Made by a program: the position numbers and the translations under genes. Below are positions 17,553 through 23,483 of a DNA stretch of 64,000 bases, in pieces; within the stretch, counting starts at the first letter, position 1, and each line of letters starts with the position of its first letter. The notes under the pieces are model-generated. The model saw only the letters and a program-made list of their open reading frames with translations. It made no database searches and had not been told where the DNA came from. The stretch covers positions 153,989 to 217,988 of the forward strand of contig JAGBEJ010000008.1 in the NCBI GenBank assembly GCA_017937025.1, written 5' to 3'. The DNA comes from Paludibacteraceae bacterium (GTDB lineage Bacteria; Bacteroidota; Bacteroidia; Bacteroidales; Paludibacteraceae).

Positions 17553-17783
17553 TCAGTTGTAGCAATAGCCACATGGCTTATTTCGTCCCATAATATATGC
17601 TTCTGACAATGTCACACGTTTAATTTGAGCTTTACATCTATTCAATCCTTTGCAATTCAAGTTTTTATGGTACGCATACGCAGTAGATCCTGTACAGATA
17701 TATACCATCTGACCTGAATTACCGTGAGCTCCATAATTAAAGGTCGCAGTAACAAATAGCAGTGTGGCTATCAGCTTCTTCAT
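17553..17783 (-). CDS. Small secreted Cys/His protein
   Basis: A 76-residue exported protein with a signal peptide to about residue 22. The mature part has an ordered metal-ligand or disulfide pattern: VYICTGS, YHKNLNCKGLNRC and CGYCYN. The YH-x4-C-x4-C ... CxxC arrangement recurs in small Bacteroidetes exported proteins as I recall them, and may bind zinc or form two disulfides. It is the first gene of the minus-strand operon, starting about 30 bp after the 6S-like RNA terminator, with 45 bp to the next gene. Function unknown. Confidence 0.72.
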   Translation of the reverse strand: MKKLIATLLFVTATFNYGAHGNSGQMVYICTGSTAYAYHKNLNCKGLNRCKAQIKRVTLSEAYIMGRNKPCGYCYN

Positions 17784-17814
17784 AATCCTTTATTCCGAAT
17801 TTGACTTATGGACA

Positions 17815-18055
17815 TAAAAAAAGCGTGGGAACTTTCAGTCGCTCGTTCCACGCTCAAAGGCTCTAGCATTGCCCATCAGTCTGAACGAGCAACGCCGAAG
17901 CCCACGCCGATATGTATAAATAGAATGCGACCTAACCTGCCACATGAACATGCGGCAACAGAGTCGGAATGTCGCTTATACACACCCGATGGGCGTCAAC
18001 CGTTGCTTTGTTTCTGACTGATGACTTTTGAACTGCTAGATTCTTGAGCGTCAAA
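17815..18055 (-). ncRNA. ssrS: 6S-like RNA (Bacteroidales-1 type)
   Basis: A long rod-shaped fold can be drawn by hand on the minus strand. Plus-strand arms that pair: 17851-17857 with 18044-18050, 17862-17868 with 18034-18040, 17874-17881 with 18016-18023 (8 bp perfect), 17889-17894 with 18001-18006, 17900-17904 with 17990-17994, 17913-17919 with 17976-17982, 17927-17931 with 17971-17975, and a closing hairpin 17939-17945 with 17950-17956. The asymmetric internal loops between long stems are the 6S hallmark (an open-promoter mimic that sequesters RNA polymerase). The roughly 200-nt core fits the Bacteroidales 6S family, and I recognise the sequence as conserved in that order. The exact 5' end is uncertain; a poor promoter match lies near 18108-18115. 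Confidence 0.72.
17816..17854 (-). terminator. Terminator of the 6S-like RNA
   Basis: Stem AGCGTGGAAC / GTTCCCACGCT with one bulged base, then seven T on the minus strand. Its 5' arm shares bases 17851-17854 with the outermost 6S stem, so the two structures compete. It lies about 32 bp before the first gene of the GTPase operon. Confidence 0.85.
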
Positions 18056-18272
18056 CACAAAGCGCCATAGTAAACGCCTTTATTTATGTCTGTCCCCAGC
18101 CTCTATCCCACATAGACTTCGGCAAAGGAACATTTCAAATTTAGAAATTGAACTGAAAAAAAGCAAGCATTGGAAAACTATTTTCTACAATTTTTCAATG
18201 AAACCTTTCAAACCCAATTAATACAAAACAGAAACAAGACAAACTGGTAAAACAAATGAACATGCGTAAACA

Positions 18273-18303
18273 AAAAAGGCAATGCTCATCGCATTGCCTT
18301 TTG
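18273..18303 (-). terminator. Terminator after the C_GCAxxG_C_C gene
   Basis: AAAAGGCAATG / CATTGCCTTTT stem with a 7-nt loop, T-rich on the minus strand side, 20 bp past the stop at 18323. The remaining DNA from about 18056 to 18272 holds no gene that I can see, only AT-rich upstream sequence of the 6S-like RNA. Confidence 0.85.
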
Positions 18304-18322
18304 CTATCTAAAATCTTAATTG

Positions 18323-18784
18323 TTATCCCATTGCGTTTATGCGCTCCCCCACCAACTCCGCAGCCACAGCCACATAAAATGCACACGGACGCTTGGCGTA
18401 GAACTCGGCGTTGGGGTCGTCGGGCGAAGGCGTGTGCCTTATTTTCTTCTCCTGCAACAGGTCGGCGCACCTTATGTTGCCGAACACCGCCTTGAATTTG
18501 TCGGCAAGCTCCCTCACCGCTGCATAGTTAGCCTGTTTCGTAGCCGCATCCTTAGGGTCGATGACGGGTATCAGATGCCCCATGACCATGAACGCCCCGG
18601 AAAGCGTTCCGCACACCTCACCCATTCGTCCCATGCCGCCACCGAACGAGCCGGAAACCTTGGCTGCCTCCTCGTCGGACATGCCAAGCACGTCGCTGTA
18701 GGCTATCGCCACTGCCTGAGCGCAGTTGAAGCCGCTCTTGAACAGCTCAACCGCCTTATTTCTTCTCTGTGCTACGTCAACCAT
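18323..18784 (-). CDS. C_GCAxxG_C_C family redox protein
   Basis: A 153-residue cytoplasmic protein of the C-GCAxxG-C-C family. The defining cysteines are visible: SGFNCAQAV near residue 20, the glycine-rich FGGGMGRMGEVCGTLSGA near 46-63, and a later cysteine in RCADLLQ near residue 100. Family members are putative oxidoreductase or cluster-binding proteins, often near redox genes; the exact role is unknown. It is codirectional with two TPR genes upstream, only 3 bp after the first of them, so it is likely cotranscribed. Confidence 0.88.
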   Translation of the reverse strand: MVDVAQRRNKAVELFKSGFNCAQAVAIAYSDVLGMSDEEAAKVSGSFGGGMGRMGEVCGTLSGAFMVMGHLIPVIDPKDAATKQANYAAVRELADKFKAVFGNIRCADLLQEKKIRHTPSPDDPNAEFYAKRPCAFYVAVAAELVGERINAMG

Positions 18785-18787
18785 ATC

Positions 18788-19294
18788 TTAATAGCAAGAT
18801 TTCTTCTTCAGATCCAGAGCCTTCTGTTTGCCATAGAGAGCGGCGTTTTCGAAGTCGATGCACGCACCGTCCTTGTCGCCCTTCTTCAGCTTGGCTTTTC
18901 CTCTGTTCAGGAATGCGTTGCCGTAGGTCGGCATCTGCTTTATCGCGTTGTCGAAGTCGGCTATCGCCTCGTCTATCTTGTCCATCTCCATCAGGAGCGT
19001 GCCGCGGGCGTTCAGCGCGCGCACATACGAAGGGTCGATGGCAATCGCCATATCGAAGTCAACAAGAGCGCCTTTCTGGTCGCCGCTCTGCTGACGAACT
19101 ATGCCACGTTCAACGTATGCTGGCACATATGTCGTTTCCATGGAAATAGCCTTGCTGAGGTCGGCTATCGCTCCCTGATAGTCGCCGTAGCCTGTTCTCG
19201 CCTTGGCTTTCTGCATGAATTCCTGCGGCGTGCTCTGCGCGAATGCCGCCATCGCCAGCAATGATGCCGCTACTGCTATAAAAAGTTTTTTCAT
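18788..19294 (-). CDS. Secreted TPR protein
   Basis: A 168-residue protein with a signal peptide (MKKLFIAVAASLLAMAAFAQ) and four tetratricopeptide repeats covering nearly all of the mature chain (YGDYQGAIADLSKAI, ...GDQKGALVDFDMAI, ...DKIDEAIADFDNAI, ...GDKDGACIDFENAA). It is probably a periplasmic protein-protein interaction scaffold. It lies 27 bp downstream of a second, larger TPR gene that it resembles, and the pair probably arose by duplication. It may be cotranscribed with the C_GCAxxG_C_C gene. Confidence 0.85.
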   Translation of the reverse strand: MKKLFIAVAASLLAMAAFAQSTPQEFMQKAKARTGYGDYQGAIADLSKAISMETTYVPAYVERGIVRQQSGDQKGALVDFDMAIAIDPSYVRALNARGTLLMEMDKIDEAIADFDNAIKQMPTYGNAFLNRGKAKLKKGDKDGACIDFENAALYGKQKALDLKKKSCY

Positions 19295-19321
19295 AATTGT
19301 CTGTTTTGATTGGTGTTATAC

Positions 19322-20230
19322 TTACTGCATTCTCTTGCAAACCTTGCCAAGGAATGTCTCATCGTTTTTATTGAACGCAAAACCCATCTCTCTCGCCTGG
19401 TTCCAGTCGATGCAGGCGCTCGTCTTGTCCTTTAGCATGAAGTGGGCATTGCCGCGGTTGACGTATGTTCTCGCCATGTCAGGGTCCAGATAAAGGGTTT
19501 TATTGAAGTCCGCCACTGCCGCGCGGTAATTCTTAAGCACATATTGCACCTGGCCTCTATTGTTGTAGAAATCAGCGTCAAACGGATTGTACTTTATCGC
19601 CTCGGAATAATCGGCTATCGCGCCCTTCAAGTCTCCTTGACGGCTCTTTATAAGCGCACGGTTGTAGTATGCGTCGGAGTAAGCGGAATCAAGCTCTATG
19701 GCTGTTGTGAAATCCGCCACCGCAGAGTCCAAGCGGATAAGGAAGTAATAAGCCACGCCTCTGTAGTAATAAGCCTCGGAATAGGCGGAATCCTGCTCTA
19801 TCACCTTGGTGAAGTCCTCTATCGCCCTGAGGTTGTCATTGTCCTCTGCATAGCTTAATCCGCGGTTGAGATAGGCGTTTGTGTAAAGAGAGTCCAGCTC
19901 GATTGCCTTGCTGTAGTCCTTAATCGCCTCCTTCACATGATATCTAAGGCTCTGCGCGAACGCTCTGTTGTAATAAAGAGTCGCGTTTGTGGAATCGAGA
20001 CTGATGGCCTCGTTCAGCAGTGTGTACGCTTCCTCGACGTTGCCTTTCGAGCCTTTTCCGATGGCTTTGGCAAGCACCTTCTCGGCCTTCTTTGCGTTCT
20101 TGGCTCTCTCCTCCATCTCCAGTTCCTTCATCAGGTCATCGTCGGTCCAAATAGAGTCGGTAATCTGGGCGTTTGCTGTGAGTCCTAATGTCAGAGCCAC
20201 ACACACTGTCAACAGGTATTTTCTTATCAT
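19322..20230 (-). CDS. Secreted TPR protein (seven or more repeats)
   Basis: About 302 residues with a signal peptide when started at the ATG at 20228-20230 (MIRKYLLTVCVALTLGLTANA); an in-frame ATG four codons earlier is less suitable. Six to seven TPR units follow from about residue 55 (AYTLLNEAISLDS, AIKDYSKAIELDS, AIEDFTKVIEQDS, AVADFTTAIELDS, AIADYSEAIKYNP, AVADFNKTLYLDP), ending with a capping segment (CIDWNQAREMGF). It is probably a periplasmic scaffold. Its tail (SACIDWNQA) mirrors that of the smaller TPR protein downstream (GACIDFENA), which supports paralogy. Confidence 0.85.
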   Translation of the reverse strand: MIRKYLLTVCVALTLGLTANAQITDSIWTDDDLMKELEMEERAKNAKKAEKVLAKAIGKGSKGNVEEAYTLLNEAISLDSTNATLYYNRAFAQSLRYHVKEAIKDYSKAIELDSLYTNAYLNRGLSYAEDNDNLRAIEDFTKVIEQDSAYSEAYYYRGVAYYFLIRLDSAVADFTTAIELDSAYSDAYYNRALIKSRQGDLKGAIADYSEAIKYNPFDADFYNNRGQVQYVLKNYRAAVADFNKTLYLDPDMARTYVNRGNAHFMLKDKTSACIDWNQAREMGFAFNKNDETFLGKVCKRMQ

Positions 20231-20302
20231 TTTAACTTGCATATTGTTTGTTCACAAAGGTATAAAAGTGACCTTTCTTTTCCAATTTATGTGTTCCTTT
20301 TG

Positions 20303-21085
20303 TTAATAGGTGCGCAATGCCATGTAAACGGCGACCGCAATGAGAAACACGGCATAGACCTTCTTGAAATATTTAGAAGGCAAGCCAATCGCCAGCTTTG
20401 AACCAAAAAACGCGCCAAACACGATTCCTGCCGCCATTATCGCCGCATAAAGTATGTGCAGATAGCCTCCATCGTAATACACGAGCACACTCGGAAGCCC
20501 GACAGGCAACTGCAATGCGACAAGCGATGTCGCTGCTGCCGCCTTAGAGTTATACTTGAATATTTTCACCAGCACCGGCACGATGACCACTCCGCCGCCC
20601 TTGCCGAACAATCCTGCCACCACTCCAGCCGCAGCTCCGAGCAAGAGGAACTGCCAGAACGCGCGCTCCACATTCTGCCCGTCACCCTCAGCCGTAGATT
20701 TGCCGAAAATCCGAGCCGGCACGTCAAGATACTCCATCGCCACATAGAAAAGGAACACTGCGTAAAGCTTCGACAGCAGCGAGATATTGTCGTTCATAGC
20801 CATAGCCAGCTCCGCTCCGCCAAACGAGCCAATGAAGAGTCCCAGCGAAATCCAAAGACTGTTGCGCAAGTTCACATACCCGGCTTTGTAATAAGCCCAG
20901 CACCCCAGCACACCGACCGGCAGAAGCATAGCCGCCAGCGATGCTGCATTAGCCTCGAGCAGAGGCCACCCGAACACAGCCACGAGCATAGGCACCATGA
21001 CGATACCGCCGCCGATGCCGAACAGTCCGGACAAAACACCTGCCAGCAAGCCGACAAAGGCGCTTATGAAATAAGTTATATCCAT
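20303..21085 (-). CDS. TSUP family permease (TauE/SafE-type)
   Basis: A 260-residue inner-membrane protein with about eight hydrophobic helices in two homologous halves, each opened by the TSUP signature: GVLSGLFGIGGGIVMVPML near residues 17-35 and GVVAGLFGKGGGVVIVPVL near 155-173. The family exports or imports sulfite, sulfonates or related anions; the substrate here cannot be told. It is followed by secreted TPR genes with 60 bp between them, so cotranscription is possible but not clear. Confidence 0.9.
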   Translation of the reverse strand: MDITYFISAFVGLLAGVLSGLFGIGGGIVMVPMLVAVFGWPLLEANAASLAAMLLPVGVLGCWAYYKAGYVNLRNSLWISLGLFIGSFGGAELAMAMNDNISLLSKLYAVFLFYVAMEYLDVPARIFGKSTAEGDGQNVERAFWQFLLLGAAAGVVAGLFGKGGGVVIVPVLVKIFKYNSKAAAATSLVALQLPVGLPSVLVYYDGGYLHILYAAIMAAGIVFGAFFGSKLAIGLPSKYFKKVYAVFLIAVAVYMALRTY

Positions 21086-21101
21086 AGTGAGTTTATAAAA
21101 A

Positions 21102-21130
21102 AATCGGTCAACAATGACTGTTGACCGATT
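21102..21130 (-). terminator. Terminator downstream of tRNA-Arg
   Basis: AATCGGTCAACA / TGTTGACCGATT, a perfect 12-bp stem with a 5-nt loop, followed by a T-run on the minus strand. It separates the tRNA gene from the TSUP permease gene. Confidence 0.88.
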
Positions 21131-21139
21131 CTTGTTTCG

Positions 21140-21213
21140 TGACTCATGCAGGATTCAAACCTGCAACCTTCACATCCGTAGTGTGACGATCTATTCAGTT
21201 GATCTAATGAGCC
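21140..21213 (-). tRNA. tRNA-Arg (anticodon ACG)
   Basis: A 74-nt cloverleaf on the minus strand: acceptor GGCTCAT / ATGAGTC (with a G-U pair), D arm GATC / GATC, anticodon stem TCACA / TGTGA with loop CTACGGA (anticodon ACG, read as ICG, decoding CGU/CGC/CGA), T arm GCAGG / CCTGC with loop TTTGAAT, discriminator A. CCA is not encoded. Both neighbours are ordinary chromosomal genes, and no integrated element is seen at its 3' end. Confidence 0.95.
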
Positions 21214-21353
21214 GTCCGCTTTTGGTTTGCGAGTGCAAAAGTATCACTATATTATTTCTATTCCAAATCTTTTGCGTTTTTTTTTCACTCGACTACCCTC
21301 TTTTATAAACCGATTCATTACTTTTGTGATAAACAAACACACAAGAAAGCATT

Positions 21354-21719
21354 ATGAAACACATAATTTCACTGCTCTGCCTAACGGCAATCATAACATT
21401 GTCTGCATGTGGACCTAAGCATGACGCCAAGAAGACGGTCAAGAAAAAACAAATGTTCTACACCACCGCCAACAAGGCTGCCGAAGACGGAGTCCTGACC
21501 GATGACGAAATCGACGAGCTGATTTTCATCTACAAGACCATTGAAAACATCAACAATAAATACAAGAACGCCGACAAGGAGACCCAAAGGGAATTCAGAG
21601 AGGAACTGGCGCACATCGAATCCATAGACACCAAGACCAATTACATAGGGGCGATGATGCTATTGGGTTTCTGCGAAGGCGCTGACAAATTCAGCATAAG
21701 GCAAGACCAGAATAAATAA
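21354..21719 (+). CDS. Small lipoprotein of unknown function
   Basis: A 121-residue product with a lipoprotein signal (MKHIISLLCLTAIITLSAC, lipobox LSAC). The mature part is short, charged and helical (DDEIDELIFIYKTIENIN ... KETQREFREELAHI). No family was recognised. A -7 box TACTTTTG lies at 21319-21326. It is a single-gene unit closed by a strong terminator at 21724-21755. Confidence 0.8.
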   Translation: MKHIISLLCLTAIITLSACGPKHDAKKTVKKKQMFYTTANKAAEDGVLTDDEIDELIFIYKTIENINNKYKNADKETQREFREELAHIESIDTKTNYIGAMMLLGFCEGADKFSIRQDQNK

Positions 21720-21723
21720 AGAA

Positions 21724-21755
21724 AAGGCGGACCGCAACAGTCCGCCTTTCTTTTT
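21724..21755. terminator. Terminator shared by the lipoprotein gene and trxB
   Basis: AGGCGGAC / GTCCGCCT stem with a 7-nt loop, followed by TTCTTTTT on the plus strand and preceded by an A-rich stretch, between convergent genes. Confidence 0.85.
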
Positions 21756-21769
21756 CATCTGCAAAATGG

Positions 21770-22708
21770 TTACTCCTTAGACGCAAGCCACTTTTCTGCA
21801 TCCAGAGCCGCCTTGGCTCCACTGCCTGCGGCTATCACCGCCTGCTTGTAAACACTGTCTGCCACATCACCTGCCGCGAACACGCCTTCCACGCTTGTCG
21901 CTGTGGAATTGCCCTTGGTCAGTATGTAGCCCTGCTCGTCCATATCCAGCTGACCTTTGAAAAGCGACGAGTTCGGCTGATGGCCTATGGCAAGGAAGAA
22001 TCCGTCTATCTCTATATCCACGTTCTGCTCATCGGCCTCGCCTTTGCGCTTCACCAGATGAGCGCCCTGCACCTTGCCTTCGCCCCACAGTCCCACAGTG
22101 TTGTGCTCGAACAGCACTTCGATGTTCTCCCTTTCCTCCACTCTCTTCTTCATTATGTCGGAAGCGCGGAGATAATTCTTGCGCACTATCAAATAGACTT
22201 TCTGACACAACTGACTGAGATACAAGGCTTCCTCACACGCCGTATCGCCGCCGCCGACCACAGCGACAATCTTCTTTCTGAAGAAAAATCCGTCGCACGT
22301 AGCGCAAGCCGACACGCCTTTGCCTCTGTACTTGTTCTCGTCAGCCAGTCCAAGGTACTTTGCCGACGCACCGGTAGAGATTATGATGCTCTCTGCCTCT
22401 ATTTCATAATCCGTGTTGGCTTTAAGTTTATAAGGCCAGCTGCTCAAGTCAGCCTCGGTTATTCTGCCGCTTCTTATGTCGGCGTTGAACCTCAGTGCCT
22501 GCTGTTTGAGCTGGTCCATCATTTCGTTGCCGTCCACGCCTTCAGGATAACCAGGGAAATTCTCGACTTCGGTTGTCGTTGTCAGCTGTCCTCCGGGCTG
22601 CATTCCTTCGTAAAGCACTGGCGCAAGGTTTGCCCTCGACGCATATATGGCTGCAGTGTATCCAGCAGGACCCGAGCCTATGATAACGCACTTAATTCTT
22701 TCTGCCAT
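21770..22708 (-). CDS. trxB: Thioredoxin-disulfide reductase
   Basis: NADPH-dependent FAD enzyme that reduces thioredoxin in the cytoplasm. The 312-residue length is normal. Visible motifs: FAD-binding IIGSGPAGYTAA (about 9-20), the redox-active CATC (about 137-140), NADPH-binding VVGGGDTACEEA (about 152-163) and the C-terminal FAD motif GVFAAGDVAD (about 275-284). It follows the LolA-like and ftsK genes in the same direction, an order I recall as conserved in Bacteroidales, although a weak terminator at 22738-22767 separates it from them. Confidence 0.96.
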   Translation of the reverse strand: MAERIKCVIIGSGPAGYTAAIYASRANLAPVLYEGMQPGGQLTTTTEVENFPGYPEGVDGNEMMDQLKQQALRFNADIRSGRITEADLSSWPYKLKANTDYEIEAESIIISTGASAKYLGLADENKYRGKGVSACATCDGFFFRKKIVAVVGGGDTACEEALYLSQLCQKVYLIVRKNYLRASDIMKKRVEERENIEVLFEHNTVGLWGEGKVQGAHLVKRKGEADEQNVDIEIDGFFLAIGHQPNSSLFKGQLDMDEQGYILTKGNSTATSVEGVFAAGDVADSVYKQAVIAAGSGAKAALDAEKWLASKE

Positions 22709-22737
22709 GTTTATTCTCTTTTTCTGTTAATAAAAAA

Positions 22738-22767
22738 AAGGAGACGAACGTCAAAATCCGCCTCCTT
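22738..22767 (-). terminator. Possible terminator after the LolA-like gene
   Basis: AAGGAG / CTCCTT arms with a long loop containing a further CG pairing, then eight T on the minus strand. It is weaker than the other terminators in the window. Confidence 0.5.
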
Positions 22768-22774
22768 GGTATAT

Positions 22775-23470
22775 TTACCTCAAGTCGTTGACCACAACTC
22801 CTGGATGAGATTTCGGATAGAATGTGAAGAACGCGTCGCCGTATTTGTTCTTCTGTGTCTTGACCACTGTGAATAGCGTGTGTACTCCATTCTGGCTCAA
22901 GATTTTAATCGACACAAGCTCCATCGTTTTCTTGTTTATCTTCACTGTCGCCTTGTAGTAGCCTTTGCCCTGGCTTCTGTCTGGATAAACGTCGATGATG
23001 TGGTTAGGGTCTGAACTCTTGTTGTCCATGCTGAACTGTATTGTCGAGTTCGTCGTGTAGCTTGTCATCAGGTATGCCGGATTGACCTCCTGAAGGTCTT
23101 TCTTTGTTGGCACCGTGATGGAAACTTCGTTGTCCTTAGCCACGTAGATGTACTCGTACTTGCCGTCGTAGTATGTCTGTGTGCCAGGAACGGAGAGTCT
23201 GAATTTCGTTCCCTTCATCATTATCTCACCAGTAATGTTGTCTTTCTTGCCGGTTTTGGTGTCATTCACAAGGATTTTGAAATCCACCTTGATGTCGGTC
23301 TTGTACTTCTCAGCTGCCTTGTCGAGCAGAGCCTTTGCCTTTGCGTCGGTCTGCGACGGAATGTCGGCCTTTGTCACTGGTTTGAGGTGCGTTCTCTGCT
23401 GCTGAGCGCAAACGCTTGTGAAACTGATAGATGCAGCCAATGCCGCTGTTATAAATAATGAATGTCTCAT
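22775..23470 (-). CDS. LolA-like outer-membrane lipoprotein carrier family protein
   Basis: A 231-residue periplasmic protein with a signal peptide (to about residue 22) and a LolA/LolB-like half-barrel: repeated strands such as VDFKILVNDTKTGK, GEIMMKGTKFRLSVPGT and TYYDGKYEYIYVAKDNEVSI, which match the lipid-binding fold that ferries lipoproteins to the outer membrane. It lies 13 bp after ftsK and is probably cotranscribed with it; ftsK-lolA-trxB order is usual in this group as I recall it. Whether it is the true LolA or a paralogue cannot be told from sequence alone. Confidence 0.8.
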   Translation of the reverse strand: MRHSLFITAALAASISFTSVCAQQQRTHLKPVTKADIPSQTDAKAKALLDKAAEKYKTDIKVDFKILVNDTKTGKKDNITGEIMMKGTKFRLSVPGTQTYYDGKYEYIYVAKDNEVSITVPTKKDLQEVNPAYLMTSYTTNSTIQFSMDNKSSDPNHIIDVYPDRSQGKGYYKATVKINKKTMELVSIKILSQNGVHTLFTVVKTQKNKYGDAFFTFYPKSHPGVVVNDLR

Positions 23471-23483
23471 AGTTCTTTTCTTT

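Noticed and set aside
17808..18017. A 69-codon plus-strand frame (MDIKKAWELSVARS...) in the gap before the C_GCAxxG_C_C gene
   Set aside because: It runs antisense through the stems of the 6S-like RNA, and its codons are dictated by the RNA fold. Frames of this type are recurrent mis-annotations over conserved RNAs.
17815..18055. tmRNA, RNase P RNA or SRP RNA
   Set aside because: No tmRNA acceptor/T-arm or tag frame, no GAGGAAAGTCC-type RNase P core and no SRP apical loop. The long rod with asymmetric loops fits 6S.
21140..21213. tRNA-Arg as an att site for an integrated element
   Set aside because: No integrase and no partial duplicate of the tRNA 3' end was seen in the window.
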